NCBI GenBank assembly: GCA_944325185.1
Contig: CALUZA010000018.1
Location: 56,098 to 120,097 of the forward strand
Length of the DNA: 64,000 nt
Source of the DNA: Candidatus Gastranaerophilales bacterium
GTDB taxonomy: Bacteria; Cyanobacteriota; Vampirovibrionia; Gastranaerophilales; Gastranaerophilaceae
Reading direction: 5' to 3'
Position numbers and translations under genes: made by a program
Part shown: positions 1 through 8,462 of the stretch, one piece after another
How the letters are laid out: each line of letters begins with the position of its first letter
Numbering within the stretch: position 1 is the stretch's first letter
The notes under the pieces: generated by a model
Database searches by the model: none
What the model was told of the DNA's origin: nothing
Seen by the model: the letters and a program-made list of their open reading frames with translations, nothing else

Positions 1-224
1 ATCAAGATAAATTTGATGTTAGAGTTAAAGCTGTAGGTGGTGGTGTTAGCGCTCAAGCTGACGCTATTAAACTTGCAATTGCAAGAGCATTAGTTGAAAT
101 CAACGAAGAATATAAAGCAACTCTTAAACAAGAAGGTATGCTTACACGTGATGCTCGTATTAAAGAACGTAAAAAATACGGACGTAAACGTGCAAGAAAA
201 AGATTTCAATTTTCTAAAAGATAA
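1..224 (+). CDS. rpsI: 30S ribosomal protein S9, C-terminal part
   Basis: This is the 3' end of the gene for small-subunit protein S9, whose C-terminal tail reaches toward P-site tRNA. The first 73 visible codons, in the frame beginning at base 3, contain the [19 protein letters not shown] core and end in the basic tail [17 protein letters not shown], which is the S9 signature. The start lies outside the window. Its usual partner rplM would be further upstream. A strong intrinsic terminator follows 21 bases after the stop, so this is the end of its operon. Confidence 0.97.
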   Translation, partial: QDKFDVRVKAVGGGVSAQADAIKLAIARALVEINEEYKATLKQEGMLTRDARIKERKKYGRKRARKRFQFSKR

Positions 225-245
225 TATTTATTATTTTATATATTT

Positions 246-273
246 AAAAAACCGCCTGTTTGGCGGTTTTTTG
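246..273 (+). terminator. Rho-independent terminator after rpsI
   Basis: AAAAACCGCC pairs with GGCGGTTTTT around a short TGTTT loop, and the 3' arm runs into a T tract. It sits 21 bases after the rpsI stop. Confidence 0.9.
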
Positions 274-366
274 TTTGTAATATAGAAATTAAAACCCTAC
301 TTTTGCATGATGTCTGTTGGTTCTTATAATGAAATAATATAAGCAATTTAGGGGGGTGTTGCCAAA

Positions 367-903
367 ATGTTTGATGTGAAAAACGTTACGATTGTTTGTA
401 TTGATATTCAAGATAAACTTGTTAAAATGCTCGCAAATGGCGAGCTTATAAAGAATAATGTACTTAAAATGATGAAAGCAGCTTCTGTTTTGGATATTAA
501 TACTATAATTACGGAACAATACCCGAAAGGATTGGGAGCTACTATATCTGAAATTACAGATATTAAAGATTTTGATGTCATTGAAAAAAATTCATTTAGC
601 GCATATAAAACAGATATTTTTAGAGAATTAATCGAAAAAAATAAAACAAAAAAAATATTAATTTTTGGAATAGAAACGCACATTTGTGTTTTGCAGACAG
701 TTGTAGATTTATTAGAGAAAGGTTACGAAGTATTTATAGTAGAGGATTGCTCAGCATCTCGCAGTGAAAGAAATCATAATGTTGCGCTTAATCTTGCAAA
801 AAGTTATGGTGCAAAAGTTATAACTTTAGAGATTGCGTTATTTGATTTATTAAAGAGTTCAAAACATCCTAATTTTAAGGAAATACAATCTTTAATTAAA
901 TAA
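367..903 (+). CDS. Isochorismatase-family (cysteine hydrolase) protein
   Basis: A 178-aa cytoplasmic hydrolase of the isochorismatase/YcaC fold. The catalytic Asp appears in the N-terminal strand (VCIDIQDKL, about residue 14). The region around GIETHICVLQT carries the nucleophilic Cys (about residue 107) after the usual cis-peptide segment. The family cleaves C-N or C-O bonds in substrates such as nicotinamide, isochorismate or ureidoacrylate; the substrate here cannot be read from the sequence. The start has a strong Shine-Dalgarno (AGGGGGG). The gene is monocistronic, with a terminator directly behind it. Confidence 0.88.
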   Translation: MFDVKNVTIVCIDIQDKLVKMLANGELIKNNVLKMMKAASVLDINTIITEQYPKGLGATISEITDIKDFDVIEKNSFSAYKTDIFRELIEKNKTKKILIFGIETHICVLQTVVDLLEKGYEVFIVEDCSASRSERNHNVALNLAKSYGAKVITLEIALFDLLKSSKHPNFKEIQSLIK

Positions 904-920
904 ATTTGCTACTAATTTTG

Positions 921-946
921 CCTTGATTTTATTAAATCAAGGTTTT
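921..946 (+). terminator. Rho-independent terminator
   Basis: CCTTGATTT and AAATCAAGG pair around TATT and are followed by TTTT. It lies between the isochorismatase-like gene and the next small gene. Confidence 0.8.
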
Positions 947-967
947 ACTTATGATTAAAAGGGGAAA

Positions 968-1294
968 ATGATAAATTCGGTTGGTTTAGCTACATCTCAA
1001 ATGTTAATGTTGGATAGTAATGTTGAAGTTAATAAAACTTCAACATTTAATGCACAGGAAGCATATGAAAATACATTTGAAGATGTATTAGAAGATGTTG
1101 TGTCTGATATTGAATCAAAAAATAATCAAAAGCTTTCTCAACATGTATCAGATGATGTATCAAAGTATATTTTTCAAGAAAATAATAACCCTGTTAATGA
1201 AGATAAAAAGAAGTATTTGTCATCTAATAAAGGTTTTGAAATTATTAATTTTAAAAATGCTATGAATAAGTATATGTTGGAAAGCGTCAAGTAA
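968..1294 (+). CDS. Hypothetical protein, 108 aa, GLATSQ N-terminus
   Basis: No known family recognised. The protein is small, acidic and polar, predicted mostly helical, with no signal peptide or membrane segment. A clear AAAAGGGG Shine-Dalgarno precedes the ATG. Its N-terminus (VGLATSQMLMLDSN) resembles the opening of two coiled-coil proteins elsewhere in the window (6334-7359, GLAASQARFLGL; 22678-22998, GLLIAQMRLAQI). This hints at a shared N-terminal sorting or assembly motif. It ends 3 bases before the convergent ridA gene. Confidence 0.7.
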   Translation: MINSVGLATSQMLMLDSNVEVNKTSTFNAQEAYENTFEDVLEDVVSDIESKNNQKLSQHVSDDVSKYIFQENNNPVNEDKKKYLSSNKGFEIINFKNAMNKYMLESVK

Positions 1295-1297
1295 GTA

Positions 1298-1666
1298 TTA
1301 TTTTGATGCTATTACTTCAACTTCTACTTTGGCATTTTTAGGTAGCCTTGCTTCAACACATGAACGAGCAGGTTCAGATGTAAAGTATGTAGCATAAATT
1401 TCGTTAAATGCTTGAAAATCATTCATATCTGATAAAAAGCAGGTTGTTTTTATAGCATCTTTAAAGCCATATCCTGCTTCATTTAATACGGCTTCGATGT
1501 TTTTCATAACTTGGAGCGTTTGCTCTTGAATTGTTCCGTTTATAAATTCATTTGTTTTAGGGTTTATTGCTATTTGCCCTGAACAAAATAAAAAACTACC
1601 TTTTTTTATTGCTTGCGAATATGGTCCAACCGGATTTGGTGCTGATTTTGTATAGATGATTTCCAT
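1298..1666 (-). CDS. ridA: RidA family 2-iminobutanoate/2-iminopropanoate deaminase
   Basis: A 122-aa cytosolic trimer-forming RidA (YjgF/YER057c/UK114) protein. It hydrolyses the reactive enamine/imine products of PLP dehydratases to 2-oxo acids and ammonia. NPVGPYSQA near the N-terminus and the C-terminal block PARSCVEARLPKNAKVEVEVIA match the family, including the conserved Arg of the active site. It is the last gene of an operon, 12 bases downstream of ilvA. That pairing fits its job, because threonine dehydratase generates exactly this intermediate. Confidence 0.95.
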   Translation of the reverse strand: MEIIYTKSAPNPVGPYSQAIKKGSFLFCSGQIAINPKTNEFINGTIQEQTLQVMKNIEAVLNEAGYGFKDAIKTTCFLSDMNDFQAFNEIYATYFTSEPARSCVEARLPKNAKVEVEVIASK

Positions 1667-1678
1667 TTTTTTCTCCTT

Positions 1679-2890
1679 TTATTGAACTGTGGATAAAATA
1701 TTGTATCCTGAATCAATTAATGCATTTTTTATTTTTTCAAAATGTTCAAAATCTCTTGTTTCCATTGAAATTTTTAAGTAACAATCGTTTATATCTGTTC
1801 CTTCTCCGCCTTGATTATGGCGGACACGAATGACATTTGCTCCATATTGTGCAATGATTGAACTTACTTCTTTAAGTTGCCCCGGTTTATCCAGCAATTC
1901 AACTGTTATGTTTGAAATTCTCCCTGCTTTTAAAAGTGCTCTGTTTATAACACGCGAAAGAATGTTTACATCTATGTTTCCACCCGAAACAACGCAAACA
2001 ATGTTTTTATTTTTGAGTGGGATTTTATTAAACATAACTGCGGCAACAGAAAGAGCACCGGAGCCTTCTGAAACAAGTTTTTCTTTTTCCATTAATGATA
2101 AAACTGCGCTTGCAATTTCATCTTCTGATACTGTAATTATTTCATCAACGCAATTTTCGCAAAACTCAAATGTAATATCTCCCGGAGTTTTAACTGCAGT
2201 TCCGTCTGCAAATGTGTTTACGTGTTGTAGTTCAATTTTTTTGTGTTCTTTTACTGATGCATACATTGAACCGGCACGTTCTGCTTGAATACCATATACT
2301 TTACAGGCGGGTTTTAGCTGTTTAATTGTTGCGGCAATTCCTGAAATCAAACCTCCGCCTCCAATTGGCACAACTATAGCGTCAACATCATTCAATTGTT
2401 CATATATTTCAAGTGCGATTGTTCCTTGTCCTGCAATTACATCGAGGTCGTTGAAAGGGTGAATAAAAATTCCCCCTGTTTCTTTTTGGAATTTAACAGC
2501 TTCTCTGTAGGCATCATCATAAACACCATCTATTAGCCTTATTTCTGCTCCATAAGAGCGCGTTGCTTCAACTTTTGACAATGGAGCAGTTGCAGGAATG
2601 AAAATTGTTGCTTTTATATTATTTTCCTTTGCGGCAAGTGCAACGCCTTGAGCATGGTTTCCTGCTGAGCAAGCTATTATACCCTTTTGTCTATCTTCTT
2701 CAGATAGTTGAGATATTTTATAATATGCCCCTCTTAATTTAAAAGAACCGGTAAGTTGCAAGTTTTCTGCTTTCAAGAATATATTATTTTCCGTGCTTAA
2801 AAAAGTCGAGTATATTAATTCTGTTTTTCTGGCAACTTTAGATAAAACATTTTTTGCATCATATACTTTTTTTAAAGATAATGTGTTCAA
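1679..2890 (-). CDS. ilvA: Threonine ammonia-lyase with C-terminal ACT domain
   Basis: A 403-aa PLP enzyme converting threonine to 2-oxobutanoate and ammonia, the first step of isoleucine synthesis or of threonine catabolism. The PLP lysine is in SFKLRGAYYK (about residue 51), and the phosphate-binding loop is PIGGGGLISG. From about residue 325 an ACT domain (ITVELLDKPGQLKEVSSI) provides a likely amino-acid-responsive site. This short one-ACT architecture differs from the long biosynthetic IlvA with two ACT-like modules, so anabolic and catabolic roles are both possible. It sits in operon with ridA and downstream of the nucleoside phosphorylase gene. Confidence 0.93.
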   Translation of the reverse strand: MNTLSLKKVYDAKNVLSKVARKTELIYSTFLSTENNIFLKAENLQLTGSFKLRGAYYKISQLSEEDRQKGIIACSAGNHAQGVALAAKENNIKATIFIPATAPLSKVEATRSYGAEIRLIDGVYDDAYREAVKFQKETGGIFIHPFNDLDVIAGQGTIALEIYEQLNDVDAIVVPIGGGGLISGIAATIKQLKPACKVYGIQAERAGSMYASVKEHKKIELQHVNTFADGTAVKTPGDITFEFCENCVDEIITVSEDEIASAVLSLMEKEKLVSEGSGALSVAAVMFNKIPLKNKNIVCVVSGGNIDVNILSRVINRALLKAGRISNITVELLDKPGQLKEVSSIIAQYGANVIRVRHNQGGEGTDINDCYLKISMETRDFEHFEKIKNALIDSGYNILSTVQ

Positions 2891-2912
2891 AATTTTCTCC
2901 TTTTAAACAATT

Positions 2913-4211
2913 TTAAAAAATTAATTCCGGTTTTTCAACTTTAATTTTTGAAATTTTAAAAGAATTTCTTGCAATTTTTATAGCTTCATCGAGTTTGTTT
3001 TTTTCTATATCATCATAATATAGCTCCATAATAGTGTCGCCTTTGTTTACCGTGTTTGAAATTTTTTTCTTTAAAATAATTCCTGCTCCAAAATTAATTT
3101 TATCACTTTTTTTGTCTCTGCCTGCTCCAAGCAATTTTGCGCTGTGCGCAACATCTAGTGCGTCTAATTTTGTTATATAGCCTGAATCAAGTGCTTTAAT
3201 TTCCATTTTATTTTTGCCTATATCAAACAAAGAATAATTGTTTAAAGCATCAGGATTTCCGCCTTGTGCTATAATAATTTCTTTAAATTTTCCTAAAGCC
3301 TTGCCGTTTTTAATTACCTCGTCTACCATTTTTTTAGTGTCTGAATAATCATACACAAGGCCACAATTTACAAGGGTTTTATGTGCTAATGCCAGAGTAA
3401 TTTCGTATAGATCTTCTTCATATAATCCTTTTAAGAATTCTATTGATTCAATTACCTCTAAGCTGTTTCCAATGCTGTGCCCCAGAGGCTGTTCCATAGA
3501 GCTTATTACAACATCAATTTTTTTGTTTAGTATTTTTCCTGTTTTAATCATCAAATCCGCAAGTTCTTTGGCTTCTTCTTTTGTTTTTAAAAATGCACCT
3601 GAGCCAAATTTTACATCTAAAACAATTGATGTTGCTCCTGATGCAATTTTTTTGGAAACTACCGAAGCACAAATTAATGATTTATTATCTACTGTTGCTG
3701 TTACATCCCTAAGCGCATATATTTTGCCATCGGCAGGAGTTAAATTTGGGCTTTGCGAGGATATTGCAACATGTACATTTTTAATTTGATTAAAAAACTC
3801 TTCTTTTGAAAGTTCACACTTAAAGTTTGGTATTGATTCAAGCTTGTCGACTGTACCGCCGGTAAAACCAAGTCCTCTGCCTGAAAGTTTTGCCGTATAA
3901 ACTCCAAGACTCGCTAATATTGGTGCTAAAACTAAAGTAACTTTGTCTCCGACTCCGCCTGTGGAATGTTTATCTGCAATGTGCTTTGCAATGTGGGAAA
4001 AATCAAGAACTTCACCCGAATCAACAAAACTTTTTGTTAAGTATGCTGTTTCATTGTCTGTTAATCCTTGAAAACACACTGCCATAAGCCAAGCGGACAT
4101 TTGATAGTCTTCAATTAAGCCTTTCATATAATTTTCTACAAGAAAATAGATTTCCTCTTTTGTATGTTCAAGTCCGTTTTTCTTTTTTTCAATTAAATCA
4201 ACTGCTCTCAT
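2913..4211 (-). CDS. pdp: Pyrimidine-nucleoside/thymidine phosphorylase
   Basis: A 432-aa class II nucleoside phosphorylase that converts (deoxy)uridine or thymidine plus phosphate to free base and (deoxy)ribose-1-phosphate. The phosphate-binding signature KHSTGGVGDKVTLVLAP and the following SGRGLGFTGGTVDKLES are intact. The C-terminal alpha/beta domain (GAGRDKKSDKINFGAGI) is complete, and the length is typical. The choice between DeoA (thymidine-specific) and Pdp (broad) cannot be made by eye. It lies between rlmH and ilvA in the same transcription unit. Confidence 0.92.
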   Translation of the reverse strand: MRAVDLIEKKKNGLEHTKEEIYFLVENYMKGLIEDYQMSAWLMAVCFQGLTDNETAYLTKSFVDSGEVLDFSHIAKHIADKHSTGGVGDKVTLVLAPILASLGVYTAKLSGRGLGFTGGTVDKLESIPNFKCELSKEEFFNQIKNVHVAISSQSPNLTPADGKIYALRDVTATVDNKSLICASVVSKKIASGATSIVLDVKFGSGAFLKTKEEAKELADLMIKTGKILNKKIDVVISSMEQPLGHSIGNSLEVIESIEFLKGLYEEDLYEITLALAHKTLVNCGLVYDYSDTKKMVDEVIKNGKALGKFKEIIIAQGGNPDALNNYSLFDIGKNKMEIKALDSGYITKLDALDVAHSAKLLGAGRDKKSDKINFGAGIILKKKISNTVNKGDTIMELYYDDIEKNKLDEAIKIARNSFKISKIKVEKPELIF

Positions 4212-4221
4212 TTTTTCCTCT

Positions 4222-4638
4222 TTATTTGTGATATGGTTCGTTATTTAAGATTTTGTAAGCTCGATAAATTTGTTCTATCAATATTAAGACAGCTTCTTGG
4301 TGCAAAAATGTCATTTTAGACATTGAAAGTTTAAAATTTGACTGCTGTCTTGTCTGTTTATTTAAACCTTCTGCTCCGCCTATTAAAAATAGAATTTCAT
4401 TGTAGAAGCCATCGTTTTCTATTTCTCTTATTTTTGCTGCAAAAGCTTCGCTTGATAATTCCTTTCCTTCGATTTCAAGCGTTATTATGTATGCATTTTG
4501 CTTATTTCTAATGTATTCGAATATGTCTTGAGTTTCAATTATATTGACTTTTCCTAGAAGTCTTTTTTGATATTCAAGGACCCCTTCTTTATAAAAACTT
4601 TCTTTTAGTTTTGCTTCCAGTATTATTTTAATATTCAA
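4222..4638 (-). CDS. rlmH: 23S rRNA (pseudouridine1915-N3)-methyltransferase
   Basis: A 138-aa SPOUT-class methyltransferase that methylates pseudouridine 1915 of 23S rRNA on assembled 70S ribosomes. The SAM-knot motif FLIGGAEGL and the C-terminal block with HQEAVLILIEQIYRAYKI and NEPYHK are diagnostic. It is somewhat shorter than the usual 155-160 aa. Translation appears to begin at TTG, because that codon gives the family N-terminus MNIKII; an AAGG is found about 10 bases upstream, inside the end of the symporter gene. Only 5 bases separate it from that gene. Confidence 0.93.
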   Translation of the reverse strand: MNIKIILEAKLKESFYKEGVLEYQKRLLGKVNIIETQDIFEYIRNKQNAYIITLEIEGKELSSEAFAAKIREIENDGFYNEILFLIGGAEGLNKQTRQQSNFKLSMSKMTFLHQEAVLILIEQIYRAYKILNNEPYHK

Positions 4639-4643
4639 CCTTT

Positions 4644-5963
4644 TTATGCCTTTTTATTTTCGGTTTGTCCGCATAAAAGCTCGTAATTTAGTTCGTTTTC
4701 ATTGTCTGCAATTATTGCCGCAACAACAGCATCAGAAGTTACATTACAAATTGTTCTCATCATATCAACAAATCTTTCAATTGTGAATAACAGTGAAAAA
4801 CCAACAACAAGTTGTTGAGGAGTTAAGCCAATACCATTTAGTATTAGCGCTATTGTAATTAAACCTGCTCCTGGGATACCTGCAGATGTTGATGAGGCTA
4901 TGATAGCTAAAAAGGCTATTTCAAAAATCAATAACGGTGATAAATCTATTCCATACATTTGAGCAAGGAATATAACAGCTATTGTTTGAACTATAGCTGT
5001 TCCATCCATATTTAAAGTAGCACCCAACGGTAAAACAAAAGAACATACTCTGTTTGAAATACCTCTTTTTTCGCAACATGTAATGGTCAATGGTAAAGTT
5101 GCAGAGGAGCTTGCTGTTCCGAATGCAACCATTATTGCTTCCGATATTGCCGCATATAACTTTCCAACAGGAACTTTTGAGAATATTTTTAACATTAAAG
5201 GATATACTATGAAAAATTGTATTGCAAGAGCTAATGTAATTGCTATTGCATATTTTGATATATCATTAAATACTGAAACACCAAAGCTTGCGACAGATGT
5301 TGCAGTTAGCGCAAAAATACCCGGCGCTGCAAGATACATAATCCAATCGGTTACTTTCATTGTTGCTGCAAATACGCTTTCAAATAATGATACTAACGGT
5401 CTTGAAATTTCTCCTACACGAGTTAATGCTATTGCAAAAACTGTTACAAAAACAATTATAGGTATCATTTTTCCGCCTGAAATTGCCTCAAAAGGATTCT
5501 TTGGAATTAAATCCAAGAATATTTGCGCCATGTTTTCTTTTTGATATTGAATTGCATCTGAAACACTATTTTGTATATTTTGGACAACATCGGGATTTAC
5601 AAGGTTTTGTGCATTTGTCCCTGGTTGTAGCGCAAGTGCTATAAAAGATGCTACACATACTGCAATTATTGTTATAATTCCATAATATAGAAGCATTTTT
5701 GTTCCGAATTTTGCAAGTTGCTTTGAATCTCCGATATTAGATATTCCGATTATGATTGCACTTATAACTAATGGCAAAACTACCATTTGTATTACATATA
5801 TAAATGCTGTAGCGATAAAGTTTAATATTGAATATACTTTAGGATAGGTTTCTTGAGGAAAAAGAAAGCCGACCAATATACCTAACAAAAGACCAATAAA
5901 TATGTGTCCGTTTCTTTTTATACCTAATAATAGTGCAATGATAACTTGCATATGTATACCCAT
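4644..5963 (-). CDS. Dicarboxylate/amino acid:cation symporter (DAACS family)
   Basis: A 439-aa inner-membrane SLC1/GltP-type transporter using Na+ or H+ to import acidic amino acids or C4-dicarboxylates. It has multiple hydrophobic helices, a serine-rich hairpin (FGTASSSATLPLT), the NMDGTAIVQ motif of TM7 and the STSAGIPGAGLI hairpin 2. A periplasmic-loop insertion sits around residues 115-155. A GAGGA Shine-Dalgarno supports the ATG at 5963. It heads a five-gene operon that continues with rlmH, pdp, ilvA and ridA, suggesting coordinated amino acid and nucleoside use. Confidence 0.92.
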   Translation of the reverse strand: MGIHMQVIIALLLGIKRNGHIFIGLLLGILVGFLFPQETYPKVYSILNFIATAFIYVIQMVVLPLVISAIIIGISNIGDSKQLAKFGTKMLLYYGIITIIAVCVASFIALALQPGTNAQNLVNPDVVQNIQNSVSDAIQYQKENMAQIFLDLIPKNPFEAISGGKMIPIIVFVTVFAIALTRVGEISRPLVSLFESVFAATMKVTDWIMYLAAPGIFALTATSVASFGVSVFNDISKYAIAITLALAIQFFIVYPLMLKIFSKVPVGKLYAAISEAIMVAFGTASSSATLPLTITCCEKRGISNRVCSFVLPLGATLNMDGTAIVQTIAVIFLAQMYGIDLSPLLIFEIAFLAIIASSTSAGIPGAGLITIALILNGIGLTPQQLVVGFSLLFTIERFVDMMRTICNVTSDAVVAAIIADNENELNYELLCGQTENKKA

Positions 5964-6080
5964 CTATAATATTCCTCATAATACTGTCGTGATTTATTTT
6001 ACAACTTTTTAGACTAAATTGCAAAAAAATTCAAACGAAAAATTGATTTAATATACTGCTAAGTATGTCATATTTTCGAT

Positions 6081-6266
6081 ATGGAAGAAAAGAATAAAAA
6101 AATGGAATTTTTAGGGGTAATGTTTGATTGTTGCAATGTGTATGGCAGAATATACAAAAATAAAGCAGGAACCCATTATGTCGGAAGATGCCCCCGTTGC
6201 ATGAGAACAATTAAAATAAAGATTGGTGAAAATGGTACAAATCAGCGTTTTTTTAGAGCTTATTAA
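6081..6266 (+). CDS. Small Cys-containing protein, putative zinc-binding
   Basis: A 61-aa basic protein with a Cys pair ([16 protein letters not shown]) followed by GRCPRC and ending NQRFFRAY. The layout [20 protein letters not shown] resembles small uncharacterised bacterial proteins I have seen with this pattern, so it is probably a real conserved zinc-ribbon-like peptide. No function can be assigned. The Shine-Dalgarno is weak. A hairpin follows the stop. It is flanked by the divergent symporter operon and the convergent gene at 6334. Confidence 0.62.
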   Translation: MEEKNKKMEFLGVMFDCCNVYGRIYKNKAGTHYVGRCPRCMRTIKIKIGENGTNQRFFRAY

Positions 6267-6273
6267 GTAAAAA

Positions 6274-6294
6274 TCACCTGCAAAATGCAGGTGA
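6274..6294 (-). terminator. Hairpin terminator between convergent genes
   Basis: TCACCTGC and GCAGGTGA form a perfect 8-bp stem. On the minus strand it is followed by a T-rich run, so it mainly serves the 6334-7359 gene. The plus strand lacks a good T tract. Confidence 0.7.
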
Positions 6295-6333
6295 ATAATA
6301 CAAAGGAATAATAGAAATAATAGGAGTGATATG

Positions 6334-7359
6334 TTAAGAGTTGTATGTTTTGAATACGGTATCGATAGTATCTTGAATTACTTTTTGTACTGATTCCATT
6401 TCTGTTGAGATTGCTCTTTGTTCTGTATCAAGTTGATTTAATTGCATTTCAAGACTTCTGTCTTCCTTTTGTAGTGTTTCTGTTTTTTGATTTATTCTTT
6501 CAACTTCTTTTTCATAAAGTTGTTTTTGGTAATAGTATTCGTTCATTGCATCTTCGTATGCTTTTTGATCATCTTGCGTTGCTGTAGTTATAGAATATGT
6601 ATTTCCAACTAAATCAGTAGCATCATCGCTTTCAAGAATTTGAATTGACATTAGTCGCCCGCTTGAATCTTGTGTTAATGCTGCTTTTGCATGTGCGGTT
6701 TCATTGACTTTTTGTACCCCCTGATAATCAAAAGTATATGAGCCGTAGTACATATTTTTTCCTTCAACTGATTCAAAAGCCGTTGAATCAAGGTCATTTT
6801 CAGATGTATAGTATGATACTCCGTTTTTGGTGTACATATAAAATGTACCGGATGTTATACCTTGAGATGCCATTATGTTTGATAATCCCTGATATTTTTC
6901 ATAATCTGAAGTTATTTTTGTAATGGTTGAGGTATCTAAATTGTTTTCATCATAGGTATATGTTTCTGTACCAAATTGAAAGTTTAGATACGAATAGCCG
7001 TTTGCACCTTTTTGTGCAGTTATTACACTATCTTTTGCAGTATATGTATACGCTTTTGCAATTTCATTTGTATAAGATAATGCAACATCATAATAACCTG
7101 CATATTCTCCATCAAGAATTTTGCTAAAGCTATCAATTTGATAGCCTTCTTGTGTTGAATCAAGGCTGTAAACAGTTTTTTGATAATCGTTTACGGCAGG
7201 AGGAACAGGTACTTCCATATTGTTGTATTCATTGTATAAACCCATTACCTCGTTAGACAAAGCAACCCTTTGTTGGTTTATTTGTTGCCCTTGATATTCT
7301 ACATTACTTTTCCTCGCAGTTAGACCAAGAAAGCGAGCTTGACTTGCTGCTAATCCCAT
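6334..7359 (-). CDS. Hypothetical coiled-coil protein, MGLAASQ family
   Basis: A 341-aa protein of no named family. It begins MGLAASQARFLGLTARKS, then a helical segment rich in Gln and Asn (about residues 15-50). A Tyr/Thr/Ser-rich middle follows (60-255, beta-rich by composition), and the protein ends in a long coiled coil (about 265-341). There is no signal peptide or membrane helix. The C-terminal helix pattern (L..L.TE...I..E..SV...I..TF) also occurs at the end of the 106-aa protein at 22678-22998, and both share the unusual N-terminus, so I read them as paralogues. A flagellar sigma-like promoter lies upstream (7393-7420). A secreted or surface structural role is possible but unproven. 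Confidence 0.75.
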   Translation of the reverse strand: MGLAASQARFLGLTARKSNVEYQGQQINQQRVALSNEVMGLYNEYNNMEVPVPPAVNDYQKTVYSLDSTQEGYQIDSFSKILDGEYAGYYDVALSYTNEIAKAYTYTAKDSVITAQKGANGYSYLNFQFGTETYTYDENNLDTSTITKITSDYEKYQGLSNIMASQGITSGTFYMYTKNGVSYYTSENDLDSTAFESVEGKNMYYGSYTFDYQGVQKVNETAHAKAALTQDSSGRLMSIQILESDDATDLVGNTYSITTATQDDQKAYEDAMNEYYYQKQLYEKEVERINQKTETLQKEDRSLEMQLNQLDTEQRAISTEMESVQKVIQDTIDTVFKTYNS

Positions 7360-7392
7360 ATTGTCACCTTTTCCTTCGTATTTATATTTTTA

Positions 7393-7420
7393 TATACGGC
7401 AGTTGAGTGTGGTGACTTTA
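7393..7420 (-). promoter_or_regulatory. Candidate sigma-28/sigma-D-type promoter
   Basis: On the minus strand TAAA is followed after 16 bases by GCCGTATA, close to the flagellar sigma consensus (TAAA, about 15 bases, GCCGATAA). It lies about 35 bases upstream of the start at 7359. This is called by eye only. Confidence 0.4.
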
Positions 7421-7513
7421 GAAATATAAAAATTTTCTTTACATTTATTAACAATTTTTAAATTCCATATTATAATTTAGTTATTCGTTAATGATTTTTA
7501 AGGAAAAGTCAAA

Positions 7514-8410
7514 TTGGATAATATTTTTTATATCGATAATCATATTCATGGCAGTTTTGGTATTAACTTTAATTATGCAGATTATGAAGATATGAGGTTT
7601 GTTTTAAGAGAGTTATATAAGAAAAATATTAGAGGAATTTGCCCTACATTAGTTGGGGAAAGCATTAAAAATATTCAAAGACAACTACTTTTATTTCAGC
7701 AAATACAAAAAGAACAAAAAGAAAAATTGCTTGATGAAGCGTATATTATAGGGGTTCATCTTGAAGGAACTTTTTTAAGTCCTAAAAAAGCGGGAATACA
7801 AGATAAAAATATGTTTTTAGTACCAAGTGTTGATAACTTTAAAAAGCTTATAGGAGAATACGAAGATATAATTAAAATTGTGACAATTGCTCCTGAAAAT
7901 GATGTTGATTTAATTGATTATTTAAATGAAAGAAATATAAAAACACAAGCAGGACATACGATAGGTAATAGTTTAAAAGGTTGTTGCGCAACAACGCATC
8001 ATTTTAATGCAATGAACCCGATACATCACAGGGAATCTTCTATAGCTTTAGAAGGACTTGTTTTTGATAATGTATATTGTGAAATTATAGCTGATTTAAT
8101 ACATTTATCGGAAAATATATTAAAATTATGCTTTAAGGTAAAACCGAAAGATAAAATTCTTCTTGTGAGCGATAGTTTACCTTCATCAAATTCAAAAAAA
8201 GATATTATTTTTTGTAACAAGAAGATAAATTCGCAAGGTAAAGATGAAAACGGAACTCTTGCAGGCTCAAATAAAACTTTGGATGAAATATGCAAAAATT
8301 TAAACAAAAGAAATATCTTGTCGAAAGATGAAATTAAACAGTTGGCATTTTATAATCAGATAAAATACCTAAATCTTAAAAGTAGCGAGATTGATATTTT
8401 AAATCGTTAA
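7514..8410 (+). CDS. NagA-like amidohydrolase lacking the N-terminal domain
   Basis: A 298-aa metal-dependent hydrolase of the N-acetylglucosamine-6-phosphate deacetylase group. Recognisable steps in order are HIHG (residues 10-13), HLEGTFLSPKKAG (metal ligand Glu84), QAGHT (His148), THHFNAM (His162), IADLIHL and VSDSLP (catalytic Asp220), then LAGS. NagA is normally about 380 aa with a beta domain of about 50 residues before the HxH. Here the HxH sits at residue 10, so that domain and part of the C-terminus are missing. The start is TTG after AAGGAAAAG; no in-frame upstream extension is apparent. GlcNAc-6-P deacetylation is likely, but a divergent substrate is possible. Confidence 0.82.
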   Translation: MDNIFYIDNHIHGSFGINFNYADYEDMRFVLRELYKKNIRGICPTLVGESIKNIQRQLLLFQQIQKEQKEKLLDEAYIIGVHLEGTFLSPKKAGIQDKNMFLVPSVDNFKKLIGEYEDIIKIVTIAPENDVDLIDYLNERNIKTQAGHTIGNSLKGCCATTHHFNAMNPIHHRESSIALEGLVFDNVYCEIIADLIHLSENILKLCFKVKPKDKILLVSDSLPSSNSKKDIIFCNKKINSQGKDENGTLAGSNKTLDEICKNLNKRNILSKDEIKQLAFYNQIKYLNLKSSEIDILNR

Positions 8411-8462
8411 AAAATATGCTAAACTATTGCTTGAACGATAAAATTAAATAAAAGAGGAAAAA

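Noticed and set aside
1830..2288. 152-codon plus-strand frame opposite ilvA
   Set aside because: Mirror of a conserved PLP enzyme; no start signal.
5083..5544. 153-codon plus-strand frame opposite the symporter gene
   Set aside because: Antisense of hydrophobic codons; the real gene is unambiguous.
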